From the NCBI GenBank assembly GCA_016937795.1, contig JAFGVV010000032.1:1-64000 (forward strand): 64,000 nt of DNA. The letters run 5' to 3'. Under the pieces are notes generated by a model, which did not search any database, was not told the origin of the DNA, and saw only the letters and a list, made by a program, of their open reading frames with translations. The position numbers and the translations under genes are program-made. This document shows positions 53,791-62,582 of the stretch, one piece after another. The stretch is from Paludibacteraceae bacterium (lineage in GTDB: Bacteria > Bacteroidota > Bacteroidia > Bacteroidales > Paludibacteraceae). How positions within the stretch are numbered: position 1 is the first letter of the stretch; each line of letters starts with the position of its first letter.

Positions 53791-53798
53791 TATTTTTG
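53791..53798 (+). promoter_or_regulatory. -7 element of the RHH-like gene
   Basis: TATTTTTG fits TAnnTTTG and gives a start site near 53805, about 13 bases before the ATG at 53818. The expected -33 region is occupied by the inverted repeat and lacks TTG. Confidence 0.5.
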
Positions 53799-53817
53799 CA
53801 AAGCAAAACAAAAAGTA

Positions 53818-54027
53818 ATGGCAAAAAAAGATAGCACCCCCCTCTCAAAGCGGAATTCACTTCGTACGCACAGGCAAATATTCACGCTTAACGACGAAGA
53901 GAACAAGGCTCTTAACCGCTATATCGAAAAATATAAGGTGCAGAACAAGTCGAAATTTCTGAGAGAAACAGTAATGCTGACCGTTATCCGTAAATTTGAA
54001 GAAGACCATCCCACTCTTTTCGACTAA
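53818..54027 (+). CDS. Small ribbon-helix-helix-like protein
   Basis: A 69-residue protein. After a basic N-terminal tail, residues 18-60 follow the pattern of a short beta strand (RQIFTLN), a helix (DEENKALNRYIEKYKV) and a second helix after NKSKFLRETV, as in ribbon-helix-helix DNA-binding proteins. The length is typical. It is followed by rmuC after 31 bp and may share its transcript. The inverted repeat in its own promoter suggests autoregulation. The fold assignment is by pattern only. Confidence 0.65.
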   Translation: MAKKDSTPLSKRNSLRTHRQIFTLNDEENKALNRYIEKYKVQNKSKFLRETVMLTVIRKFEEDHPTLFD

Positions 54028-54058
54028 AGCTATAAGTTGAACAATAAATCTTAAAGAA

Positions 54059-55396
54059 ATGGAATATACCCTTGCTCTTGTAGCTGCAATCGCAGGCTTT
54101 TTGGCAGCATGGTTTGTGTTATCGCGCAGATTAACAGCTTTAAGCAACACCTACCATTCAACTGAAAAACAATTGATTAATGAGAAATTGATAGCCGAAC
54201 GCAATAAAACAGTAGCCGAAGAAACATTGCGCCTGAAGCTTTCGGAACTTGAAAAAACCGAAAACGAACTGGCACAAAATTTGGAGCTTGCCAACGCACG
54301 AGCCATTGAACTGGCAACCGTCCGAGCCGAGAATGCAAATCTCAGAGAAAAGATTGAGAAGCAACTGGCCGAAACCGAACATATGCAGAAGCGACTGACA
54401 ACCGAATTCGAAAATATTGCTAACAAGGTTATGAAAGAACGTTCGGACGAGTTTTCGGTTGCCAATCATAAAAACATAAGCGAAATTCTGAATCCTTTAA
54501 AGGAAAAAATACAAGGTTTCGAGAGAAAAGTGGAGGAATCGTACGATAAAGACATGCGCGACCGCATAAGTCTGCGCGAAGAAGTACGTAAACTCAGTGA
54601 GCTGAACACACGCGTGAGCGAGGAGGCTAACAATCTGACACGCGCACTGAAAGGCGATGTAAAAAAACAGGGTAACTGGGGTGAAATTATTCTGGAGAGA
54701 GTACTCGAACGCTCAGGATTAACGAAAGGTCAGGAATACGAGCGTGAAGAAGTGGTAGAAGGTGTAGATAATCAGGTGCAACGGCCTGACGTAATTATTC
54801 ATTTGCCCGACAACAAACATATCATCATCGACTCAAAAGTATCGCTGGTGTCATACGAACGTTTTATGTCGGCCGAAAATGAGACCGATCAGGCATTGGC
54901 ACTGAAAGAACATATCGCATCGCTTCGTATGCATGTAAAACTTTTGAGCGACAAAAATTACCAAAACGCACTGCACATCAATACCCCTGATTTTGTATTG
55001 ATGTTCATACCGGTAGAAGCTTCGTTTTCGGTAGCTGTGCAGGGCGATGGCGAGTTGTTTTCGTACGCTTGGGAGCGCAAAATTGTAATTGTGAGTCCAA
55101 CCACTTTGCTGGCCACGCTGCGCACCATTTCGAGTATATGGAAACAGGAAAATCAAACCCGGAATGCGCAGGAAATTGCAAGGCTCAGCGGCTCACTGTA
55201 CGACAAGTTTATTGGGTTTACTGAAGATATGATTAAAATAAAAAATAATATTGATCGTACTTCCGACGCCTATAACGATGCAATAAAGAAAATGAGAGAA
55301 GGCAACGGAAATATTATCCGCACTGCCGAAAAAATAAAAGAACTGGGAGCAAAAACAGGGAATAAATCCTTACCGGGTGCATTTGCCGACGTTTAA
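54059..55396 (+). CDS. rmuC: DNA recombination protein RmuC
   Basis: A 445-residue protein that limits inversions and rearrangements at repeats. It has an N-terminal membrane helix (about 5-21), a long coiled coil (about 30-150) and the RmuC nuclease-like domain (about 150-430). The domain shows GDVKKQGNWGEIILERVLERSGL, RPDVIIHLPDNKHIIIDSKVSL and FMFIPVEASF-like residues (VLMFIPVEASFSVAVQ). The D-x-K of IIIDSK is the restriction-enzyme-like core. Confidence 0.93.
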   Translation: MEYTLALVAAIAGFLAAWFVLSRRLTALSNTYHSTEKQLINEKLIAERNKTVAEETLRLKLSELEKTENELAQNLELANARAIELATVRAENANLREKIEKQLAETEHMQKRLTTEFENIANKVMKERSDEFSVANHKNISEILNPLKEKIQGFERKVEESYDKDMRDRISLREEVRKLSELNTRVSEEANNLTRALKGDVKKQGNWGEIILERVLERSGLTKGQEYEREEVVEGVDNQVQRPDVIIHLPDNKHIIIDSKVSLVSYERFMSAENETDQALALKEHIASLRMHVKLLSDKNYQNALHINTPDFVLMFIPVEASFSVAVQGDGELFSYAWERKIVIVSPTTLLATLRTISSIWKQENQTRNAQEIARLSGSLYDKFIGFTEDMIKIKNNIDRTSDAYNDAIKKMREGNGNIIRTAEKIKELGAKTGNKSLPGAFADV

Positions 55397-55426
55397 ATTT
55401 AAATATTTCGAAAGAGATAAAACAAT

Positions 55427-56899
55427 ATGAATATCAGACTTATTACAGCCATAATTTTAGTTTTATTCCAGACAGGAATAAGTGTTTTTGCAAATAATAA
55501 TATAGTAAACGATACTACGCATCAATCGACAGAAATCTTTGATCCGGAGCAATTGCTGCGTTTATTTGTAAAAGACACTATACCCGAAAAAAATATCACA
55601 ACAAGTGCAGACTCCACTTTAAAAGGTACAAACGAAAATTCTTATCAAAAGAGAAATTATAATCATAATCAATACGCAGAGTATGACATAAAGGAAAGGA
55701 TAAACCAAACTTCACTTTTACCCATCGATACACTTATACTTTTAAATAATCCATTTTTTATCGATTTGGTTTACCGCGACAAAGCTTTCGATTTCGACTG
55801 GAGAGGGCAATTAAAACCTTATAGTTATTTTTACGAATCAACATACGATAGCATTCATTCTTCAGCATTCAAAAAAATAACAATACCCACTGTCGATAAT
55901 ATAATCAGTGAATTACGTACCGAAACCTATCGAAGAAACATGTTAAGTTCGCCCGCATTTTTCGCCTTCAGAGCCGATGCATTACCGAGTATCAACGACC
56001 TGAAAAACAGAATACTCAAAACTGCGTCAGCAGAAAAACTTATGATAACTGGCGATGAGACCTCTCCTATTTCAAACGGACGAAAATTAGTAGTTGAAAA
56101 AGTGAAAATCAGTCGCTGGACAAAAAAAGCGAATTCAATGTTACAATTTTCGCAATACTATGTATCGGAAAACTGGCATCAGGGTGGTAGCGATTACATT
56201 TCTATTTTGGGAATACTGAACGGACAACTAAACTACGACAACAAAAAAAATACGCAATGGGAAAATAATGCTGAATGGCGACTGGGCTTTAATTCGGTAG
56301 AAAACGGAGTAAGGCTTTTCAATACAAATGAAGATATTTTTAAAGTGAATAGTAAGCTTGGCATACGCGCAAGCGGTAACTTTTTCTATTCGAGCTCGTT
56401 CGATTTCTCAGCACAACTTTTCAAAAATTACAAGTCAGTCACTTCGGAAGATTTAAAAGCAGCATTTCTGACGCCTGTACGTATGAATATCGGGGTAGGT
56501 ATGGATTATAAATACAAAAAAATGTTTTCGTTAATGGTTGCACCTATTTCATACAAATATGTATACGCACATAAAACAGAGATTCCTGTCACGTCGTTCG
56601 GTATTCCGGAAGGAGAAAAACACTTAAGTCAGTTAGGTAGTTCGTTCCGTGCACAGGCCTCTTATTCACCCGTGCGCGAAATACAGCTTGACACGAAACT
56701 TTCCTTTTACACCAACTACGAAAAAGTGGAGGTAGATTGGGAAATTGTCACAAACTTCACCGTAAACCGCTACTTATCAACTCGTTTGGCGATAAACCCA
56801 AGATACGACAATACAGTAATTTTACCCAACAACGAAAAAGCCAAAATTCAGTTTAAAGAATTGTTGAGCTTTGGATTTTCGTATAGATTTCTGAATTAA
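55427..56899 (+). CDS. DUF3078 outer-membrane protein
   Basis: A 490-residue exported protein with signal peptide 1-22. The C-terminal 270 residues match DUF3078: SQYYVSENWHQGGSDYISIL, a run of beta strands with alternating hydrophobic residues (QWENNAEWRLGFNSVE, FYSSSFDFSAQLFKNY), and an aromatic final strand ending FGFSYRFLN, consistent with an outer-membrane barrel. The N-terminal 200 residues are not recognised. It starts 30 bp after rmuC on the same strand. Function is unknown. Confidence 0.85.
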   Translation: MNIRLITAIILVLFQTGISVFANNNIVNDTTHQSTEIFDPEQLLRLFVKDTIPEKNITTSADSTLKGTNENSYQKRNYNHNQYAEYDIKERINQTSLLPIDTLILLNNPFFIDLVYRDKAFDFDWRGQLKPYSYFYESTYDSIHSSAFKKITIPTVDNIISELRTETYRRNMLSSPAFFAFRADALPSINDLKNRILKTASAEKLMITGDETSPISNGRKLVVEKVKISRWTKKANSMLQFSQYYVSENWHQGGSDYISILGILNGQLNYDNKKNTQWENNAEWRLGFNSVENGVRLFNTNEDIFKVNSKLGIRASGNFFYSSSFDFSAQLFKNYKSVTSEDLKAAFLTPVRMNIGVGMDYKYKKMFSLMVAPISYKYVYAHKTEIPVTSFGIPEGEKHLSQLGSSFRAQASYSPVREIQLDTKLSFYTNYEKVEVDWEIVTNFTVNRYLSTRLAINPRYDNTVILPNNEKAKIQFKELLSFGFSYRFLN

Positions 56900-56904
56900 A
56901 ATAT

Positions 56905-58356
56905 TTAAGTTCCACAATAGGTTTTGTAAACAAGCTCATCAGCTACTGCGGGCGCTTGCATAAATGCAGCATCGAAGTCCGAAGTAGCGTAGGGAGTTGA
57001 AAGCAGATTATTGAGTTTCTGGAAATCAGACATCTTTCCAGTTTCAGTCACTTGCGCCAACACTTCCTCCACCTTGTGATTTCGTGGAATATATACCGGA
57101 TTGGTTTCTTGCATAAGTTTCAGAGCGGCCTCTTCGGTTATTCCCTTTTGTTGTAAACGTAATTTCCAGTCATTTTCCCATTTCAAAAATGCTTTGTCCA
57201 AATATATTTTGTCCTGAATAATGGCGGGATACATAAGTCGCACAAAAGTATTCGTATAATCAGCATTGTGTTCATACATCCAACCCAATAAATTATTGAC
57301 CAGCAAAATATCAGATTCATCCGTATATTCAAAGCCGATTTTAGCCGCCAGCATTTTGTGGTATTTTTGTTCAAACAGGTTTTGAAACGAATTTAGAACT
57401 TCCGCCGCTTTTGCAATAGCCTTTTTGATATCTGTATCTATCAGTAGTAGCAGACTTTCGGCCAATCGGGTCAGATTCCACAAAGCCATTTCCGGCTGAT
57501 TACCAAACGCATATCGCCCACTTGTATCAATGGAGCTGAAAACCGTTTCAGGTTTGTACGCATTCATAAATGCACAGGGACCGTAATCGATCGTTTCGCC
57601 CGAAACAGCCATATTGTCGGTATTCATTACACCATGAATAAATCCCACACGCATCCAGTTTACTATTAAATCAATCTGTTTCTCCATCACTTTTATGAGC
57701 AGCAACAAAGCAGAGTTTTCAGTCTGCAAAAGCTCCGGATAATGTCTTTTTATCACGTAATCTGTAAAAACTTTCAGCGTTTCAACCGACGAAAACTGCG
57801 AAATATGCTCAAAAGTGCCCACGCGGATATGACTTTCGGCCACACGTGTAAGCACAGCGCCCGGCTGCACTTGCTCGCGATAAACCGGCTCGCCTGTCAC
57901 AACCACAGCCAGACTGCGGGTTGTGGGAATTCCCAGCGCATGCATGGCCTCGCTGATCAGATATTCGCGCAGCATAGCGCTCAGTGTGGCGCGTCCATCG
58001 CCGCGGCGCGAATAAGGTGTCGGACCTGAGCCTTTTAGCTGCAAATCGAAGCGGCGACCATCGGGCGTAATCTGTTCACCCATAAGCAAAGCCCGCCCGT
58101 CGCCGAGCCGGTTAAAATATCCAAATTGGTGACCGCTGTAAGCCTGTGCTATTGAGGCTGAATCTTCTGGCAACTTGTTGCCACTAAAAATTTCAGCCAG
58201 TTCGTTGGTATTTATATTCCCTGCATTGAGGCCCAATTCTGTTGCCAGATTGTCGTTGAAAGCCACTAATTGCGGTTGAGACACAGGCACAGGACTACAA
58301 ACTGTAAATAACTCGCCCGGAAGATTTAAATATGTAATATCGAAATTGAATTTCAT
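56905..58356 (-). CDS. selO: SelO-family protein AMPylase
   Basis: SelO is a pseudokinase-fold enzyme that transfers AMP to Ser, Thr or Tyr of proteins. The ATG at 58356 is preferred to a GTG 18 bp upstream because it gives the usual N-terminus (MKFNFDITYLNLPGELF) and 483 residues. Motifs: SGHQFGYFNRLGDGRALLMGE, QLKGSGPTPYSRRGDGRATL, FIHGVMNTDNMAVSGETIDYGPCAFM and WNLTRLAESLL. The C-terminus KTYCGT keeps a Cys where eukaryotic SelO has selenocysteine. Confidence 0.94.
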   Translation of the reverse strand: MKFNFDITYLNLPGELFTVCSPVPVSQPQLVAFNDNLATELGLNAGNINTNELAEIFSGNKLPEDSASIAQAYSGHQFGYFNRLGDGRALLMGEQITPDGRRFDLQLKGSGPTPYSRRGDGRATLSAMLREYLISEAMHALGIPTTRSLAVVVTGEPVYREQVQPGAVLTRVAESHIRVGTFEHISQFSSVETLKVFTDYVIKRHYPELLQTENSALLLLIKVMEKQIDLIVNWMRVGFIHGVMNTDNMAVSGETIDYGPCAFMNAYKPETVFSSIDTSGRYAFGNQPEMALWNLTRLAESLLLLIDTDIKKAIAKAAEVLNSFQNLFEQKYHKMLAAKIGFEYTDESDILLVNNLLGWMYEHNADYTNTFVRLMYPAIIQDKIYLDKAFLKWENDWKLRLQQKGITEEAALKLMQETNPVYIPRNHKVEEVLAQVTETGKMSDFQKLNNLLSTPYATSDFDAAFMQAPAVADELVYKTYCGT

Positions 58357-58370
58357 TGTGTTTGAGTTTG

Positions 58371-58563
58371 GCACACAGAATAAACGGAGAATACAGAATA
58401 TAACAGAATGATTTTCTTGCTGATTATCAAATTATGGCTTATTAGTCTAAATGAATATCAAAAACAGTCTGTAAATACAAATTACCTCCGAATTACGCTC
58501 CAGAACTCCCCTTTATGAGCTGGGATTAAGTGATTATCCGTAAATTCTGTTTATTCTGTGTGC
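58371..58563. repeat. Widely spaced inverted repeat, 15-bp perfect arms
   Basis: GCACACAGAATAAAC (58371-58385) is the exact inverse of GTTTATTCTGTGTGC (58549-58563), with 163 bp between. Words such as AGAATACAGAAT and TTCTGTTTATTCTG repeat around the arms. It resembles the repeats at 733-873 and 8427-8561 in layout. Confidence 0.7.
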
Positions 58564-58615
58564 TATGTTATTTCAAAACAACCTCCCTGTCAAATAGTTT
58601 GATTTATAATTTCTA

Positions 58616-58643
58616 TTGCTACGCACAAATTTTCATATATTTG
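58616..58643 (+). promoter_or_regulatory. Promoter of the NAD(P)HX repair gene
   Basis: TTG at 58616-58618 is followed after 17 bases by TATATTTG at 58636-58643, an exact -7 match. Transcription would start near 58650, about 20 bases before the ATG. Confidence 0.5.
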
Positions 58644-58669
58644 TGAGCTAAACGCAAAACTTACCCGCA

Positions 58670-60163
58670 ATGAAAATTTTCAGCACTTCGCAAGTCCGTT
58701 CGCTCGACGCATACACCATTGAACATGAACCTATTACTTCCATTGATTTAATGGAGCGCGCTGCTCAGGCAATTTTCGAAGCGTATGCAAAGTCCTTCAA
58801 TCTGCAGCGCCCTGTACTGATTGTGGCCGGACCGGGAAATAACGGAGGCGACGCACTCGCTTTAGCCCGGATTTTGGTCTGGGTAAAATCAGACGTGCGC
58901 GTTTTGTTATTGCATAATGGAAAACTCTCGGCCGATTGTGAAACAAATCTGAAACAATTGCGAAACCTGAGAGCTGAGATTATAACCGAAATAACGGATT
59001 CATTTGTGTTTCCCAATGTGAATAAAGAAACAATAATTGTGGATGGTATTTTCGGTTCAGGACTCTCGCGACCGGCTGAGGGAATTTTTGCAGAAGCCAT
59101 TGACCATATCAACCGTTCAGGCTGCGAAGTGCTGAGCATCGATGTTCCCTCGGGTTTACATGGCGAACTCAACCCCAACACTTCTGTTCCGATTGTAAAA
59201 GCCACGCGCACATTTACACTGCAATTCCCAAAATTAGCTTTTCTGCTTCCCGAAACCGGTATTTTCGCAGGAAACTGGTCGGTGCTGGATATCGGCCTTC
59301 ATCCCGAAGCCATTTCGCAAACCGAAACGCCCTATTTTTTTATTGAAAAAAAAGACATTCAACCCAAAATAAAGAAACGTGAAAAGTTTTCGCACAAAGG
59401 CACTTACGGACATGTATTGATATTTGCCGGGAGCAGAGATATGGCCGGTGCAGCCGTGCTTTCGTCGGAAGCTGCTTTGCGCAGCGGCGCTGGTCTGGTA
59501 ACTGTTCACAGTGCTTCGTGCAACCGCATTATTTTGCAAACAGCCGTTCCCGAAGTTATTTTTGAATCTGATAATAATGAACATTGCATATCAGAATTTC
59601 GTGACCTTACGAAATTCAATGCCATTGCTATTGGCCCGGGAATCGGTCAGACAGGCGAAACTTCTTTTTTCCTGAAAAGTATTCTTTCTGCATATTCAAA
59701 TCCAATTGTACTCGATGCCGATGCTTTAAATCTCATTGCAGCAAACGATTTACTGCATTTAATTCCTGAAAACAGCATCCTTACTCCTCACCCAAAAGAA
59801 TTTGAAAGACTTTTCGGCAAAAGCACAAACAGCTACGATCGCCTGCAAAAGGCTTCCACAATTGCTCAAACTCACAAAATCATCATTATACTGAAAGGCG
59901 CTCACACACAAATCTTCATGCCCGATGGAAAGATTTATTTCAACAGCACCGGAAATGCAGGCATGGCTACAGCCGGCTCCGGCGATGTGCTGACCGGAAT
60001 TATGGTCGGTTTATTAGCACAGGGCTATCAACCTCAGGATGCAGCACTTACCGGCGTGTTTTTACACGGATTGGCCGCCGACCTGATTCCCGAAACCGAA
60101 GAAACAATGCTCGCGAGTGATATTATCAGAGGATTGAAACTGGCGTTCAGAACTTTGCGATAA
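58670..60163 (+). CDS. nnr: Bifunctional NAD(P)H-hydrate repair enzyme (epimerase and ADP-dependent dehydratase)
   Basis: A 497-residue protein that repairs damaged, hydrated NADH and NADPH. The N-terminal YjeF_N epimerase (about 1-210) carries AGPGNNGGDALALARIL near residue 54 and GIFGSGLSRP with the catalytic Asp nearby (IIVDGIFG). The C-terminal ribokinase-like dehydratase (about 225-497) carries HKGTYGHVLIFAGS, AIGPGIGQ, LTPHPKEFERL and GNAGMATAGSGDVLTGI with the catalytic Asp of GSGD. The two-domain fusion is the usual bacterial form. Confidence 0.95.
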   Translation: MKIFSTSQVRSLDAYTIEHEPITSIDLMERAAQAIFEAYAKSFNLQRPVLIVAGPGNNGGDALALARILVWVKSDVRVLLLHNGKLSADCETNLKQLRNLRAEIITEITDSFVFPNVNKETIIVDGIFGSGLSRPAEGIFAEAIDHINRSGCEVLSIDVPSGLHGELNPNTSVPIVKATRTFTLQFPKLAFLLPETGIFAGNWSVLDIGLHPEAISQTETPYFFIEKKDIQPKIKKREKFSHKGTYGHVLIFAGSRDMAGAAVLSSEAALRSGAGLVTVHSASCNRIILQTAVPEVIFESDNNEHCISEFRDLTKFNAIAIGPGIGQTGETSFFLKSILSAYSNPIVLDADALNLIAANDLLHLIPENSILTPHPKEFERLFGKSTNSYDRLQKASTIAQTHKIIIILKGAHTQIFMPDGKIYFNSTGNAGMATAGSGDVLTGIMVGLLAQGYQPQDAALTGVFLHGLAADLIPETEETMLASDIIRGLKLAFRTLR

Positions 60164-60566
60164 CTGATCAGTTGATTTTACAGGATATCTTATAAGGTAT
60201 TATTTATCCCGGAGGGATAACATATTTATAGAACAAAAATTACAACATACACATTCGACCCCGTTGGGGTCGTATTATTGTATCAAAATAACATCTATAA
60301 ACATTTGAATCCTACGGATTCGAAATAAATCACTAAATACTAATTGTTATTAAGTAGTATATAAATAAAAAGATTTAGATGCAGGGGTGTAGCCCTGATA
60401 TCTGAACATATATTAAATGAAACAAAAAGACTCACCATCAAATCATTTTGACTCCTGATTCGCATTATTTTTTCAAAAAAAAAATCTTCCAATTCTGCAT
60501 TAATTCCGGAAGAAATGCTTTACTTTGCAACCCGATTAATAAGTCTATTAAATAGTAAAATTAAAT
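60164..60566. other. 403-bp intergenic region with hairpin array upstream of tetR
   Basis: The region holds four short hairpins (60204-60397, listed separately) and AT-rich sequence. TTACTTTG at 60530-60537, about 30 bases before the tetR ATG, is close to a -7 element. No gene is seen. Confidence 0.6.
60204..60397. repeat. Degenerate array of short hairpins (REP-like)
   Basis: Three perfect hairpins with 3-base loops, TTATCCC-GGA-GGGATAA (60204-60220), CGACCCC-GTT-GGGGTCG (60256-60272) and GAATCC-TAC-GGATTC (60307-60321), are spaced 52 and 50 bp apart. A fourth, CAGGG/CCCTG (60382-60397), follows about 75 bp later. The stems differ in sequence, but the period matches the array at 63649-63876. 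The AT-rich spacers show weak similarity to each other and to that array. Confidence 0.65.
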
Positions 60567-61190
60567 ATGGATATTAATTCCGAAAGTTCAATGGAGCGAT
60601 CCATTTTGGATGCAGCTGAAAAATTATTTCTCGAAAAAGGATTTGCTGCCACTTCCACCACTCAAATTGCGAAGGAGGTAGGTTGCAATCAGGCCCTTGT
60701 ACATTATTATTTCAGAACAAAAGATAATTTATTCAACAGGATTTTCGAGAAAAAATTCGGCGATTTCTTTCAGGTTATTTTCGATACAAATCAACTTGCA
60801 CAGTTAAGCTTTTCACAAAAAATAAGGCATATCTGTGAGTCTCATTTCGATTTACTAAACGAAAATCCTAAAATACCCCTGCTTATTCTCAACGAATTAT
60901 CGCGACGACCTGAACACATTGCACTATTACGCGAAAAACTGCATGTGCTCCCCGAAAAGCTTTTTGAGATGATGGAAAAAGATATGCAGGCCGAAATTAA
61001 AGCAGGTCGAATTCGGAATGTGAGTTTTATGGATGTGGTAATCACCATGGTCTCGCTCAATGTGTCATTATTCACACTTTTACCTGTGGCGTCGCAAGCC
61101 CTTAAAATAGATGATGAACAACAAAATGCGATGCTCGCCTACAGACGTAACGAAAATGTAGAAATCATCCTGAAATACCTTCAACCCTGA
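60567..61190 (+). CDS. TetR family transcriptional regulator
   Basis: A 207-residue repressor-type regulator. The N-terminal helix-turn-helix covers about 8-55 (ILDAAEKLFLEKGFAATSTTQIAKEVGCNQ written in two parts: AAEKLFLEKGFAATST and IAKEVGCNQALVHYYF). The remaining helices form the ligand and dimer domain. It is followed after 13 bp by tolC- and hlyD-like genes, so it probably controls this efflux operon. Confidence 0.93.
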   Translation: MDINSESSMERSILDAAEKLFLEKGFAATSTTQIAKEVGCNQALVHYYFRTKDNLFNRIFEKKFGDFFQVIFDTNQLAQLSFSQKIRHICESHFDLLNENPKIPLLILNELSRRPEHIALLREKLHVLPEKLFEMMEKDMQAEIKAGRIRNVSFMDVVITMVSLNVSLFTLLPVASQALKIDDEQQNAMLAYRRNENVEIILKYLQP

Positions 61191-61203
61191 TTTTAAAACC
61201 ATT

Positions 61204-62493
61204 ATGAAGCAAATTTTTATTTATATCGCCTTTGCGGTGCTATTCGTTCAGCAGTCTGCTGCACAAAACATTACACTGGATTTTTGCCGCGAAAAAGCAC
61301 GTGCCAACTATCCGCTATTGAAACAGTACGACCTGATTGACAAAACAGCTGCTTTCAATATTTCGAATGCGAACAAAGCTTATTTGCCACAGTTTAGCGT
61401 GGGGGTAAAAGCCAGCTATCAGTCGGATGTGACGGAAATTCCGGAATCGCTCGGACAGGTAATTTCGCAAATGAGTGGACAGCCCTTTTCGTTTCCCTCG
61501 ATGAGCAAAGATCAGTATCAGGCGGTAGTGGAAATGAATCAGATGATTTGGGATGGCGGCATCACCAATGCTCAGAAAAAAAGTATCAAAGCAAGCGCCG
61601 AAGCCGACAAACAGAAAACAGAAGCGGATCTTTATGCGCTGAACGAACGCGTCAACAACCTGTTTTTTGGCATTATGCTTATCAAAGAACAACTCGATCA
61701 GGTAAAAATGCTTCAGAACGAACTGAAGGAGAACGTCAGAAAAGTAGAAGCATATCTGCAAAACGGACTTGCCCAGCCTTCGGATCTTGATGCTGTAAAA
61801 GTGGAATTGCTAAATGCCAATCAGAAAGAAACCGACCTGAAAAGCGTTTTCAGAAGTTATTTAATGATGCTATCAGCATTTACAGGCGAAAAACTTGACG
61901 AGAACAGCATTTTTGTAAAGCCCGTTTTGCCCGAAACAAAGCTCGATGCAGAAAACAAACGACCTGAACTCTTGTATCTGGCAGCACAAACAAAAGTACT
62001 CGATGCGCAAAAAAGCATGTTCAATGCGGCCAACCTGCCTAAAATCGGACTTTTTGCACAGGGTGGTTATGGCCGACCCGGGCTGAATATGTTCGATGGC
62101 GAGTTTTCGCCTTTCATTATCGGAGGTCTGCGTTTTTCGTGGAACCTGAGTAGTTTATATTCGCAAAAAAATAATTTCCAAAAAATTGAAACAGCGAAGA
62201 AATCCATCGATGTTCAGAAAGAAACTTTCCTATTCAACAACAACCTGGCTAACATACAAATTTTCAATGAGATTGAAAAACTGAAAAACACATTAAAAAC
62301 CGACGACGAGATTATTCAACTCCGAAGCAATATCAAAAAAGCATCAGAAGCAAAAGTAGCCAACGGCACCATGACTGTTACCGACCTTTTGCGCGATATA
62401 AACAACGAAAATCAGGCACGACAAAATCGTTCGCTGCACGAGATTCAACTTTACATGACTGTTTATCAATTAAAAAACAATAGCAACAATTAA
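61204..62493 (+). CDS. TolC-family outer-membrane efflux protein
   Basis: A 429-residue outer-membrane channel protein with signal peptide 1-20. Two outer-membrane efflux repeats are seen: LDFCREKARANYPLLKQYDL near residue 27 and a second half with KVLDAQKSMFNAANLPKIGLFAQGGYG near 265. Long helices rich in Asn and Gln separate them. It would form the exit duct for a drug or metabolite exporter together with the HlyD-like protein downstream. Confidence 0.9.
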   Translation: MKQIFIYIAFAVLFVQQSAAQNITLDFCREKARANYPLLKQYDLIDKTAAFNISNANKAYLPQFSVGVKASYQSDVTEIPESLGQVISQMSGQPFSFPSMSKDQYQAVVEMNQMIWDGGITNAQKKSIKASAEADKQKTEADLYALNERVNNLFFGIMLIKEQLDQVKMLQNELKENVRKVEAYLQNGLAQPSDLDAVKVELLNANQKETDLKSVFRSYLMMLSAFTGEKLDENSIFVKPVLPETKLDAENKRPELLYLAAQTKVLDAQKSMFNAANLPKIGLFAQGGYGRPGLNMFDGEFSPFIIGGLRFSWNLSSLYSQKNNFQKIETAKKSIDVQKETFLFNNNLANIQIFNEIEKLKNTLKTDDEIIQLRSNIKKASEAKVANGTMTVTDLLRDINNENQARQNRSLHEIQLYMTVYQLKNNSNN

Positions 62494-62532
62494 AAAAAAA
62501 CATCAACAAACCTCTTATCTTACTCCTTATTC

Positions 62533-62565
62533 CCCCTTTAGGGGTTACGGGGCTGGGGTTAGGGG
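62533..62565 (+). promoter_or_regulatory. G-quadruplex motif and CCCC/GGGG hairpin before hlyD
   Basis: Four runs of GGGG (62541-62544, 62549-62552, 62555-62558, 62562-62565) are separated by loops of 4, 2 and 3 bases. The preceding CCCC (62533-62536) can pair with the first run across TTTA. The block ends 17 bases before the hlyD start codon, on the transcribed strand. It may be a dispersed repeat as well. Confidence 0.6.
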
Positions 62566-62582
62566 TAACAGCATTCATAAAT

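Larger units (their letters stand above)
58357..58669. other. 313-bp divergent region with inverted repeat and nnr promoter
   Basis: The region separates selO (-) from the NAD(P)HX repair gene (+). It contains a perfect 15-bp inverted repeat (58371-58563) and the promoter at 58616-58643. No gene is seen. Confidence 0.6.

Noticed and set aside
58357..58374. A GTG start of selO at 58374
   Set aside because: The ATG at 58356 gives the standard N-terminus, and the extra six residues overlap the inverted repeat.
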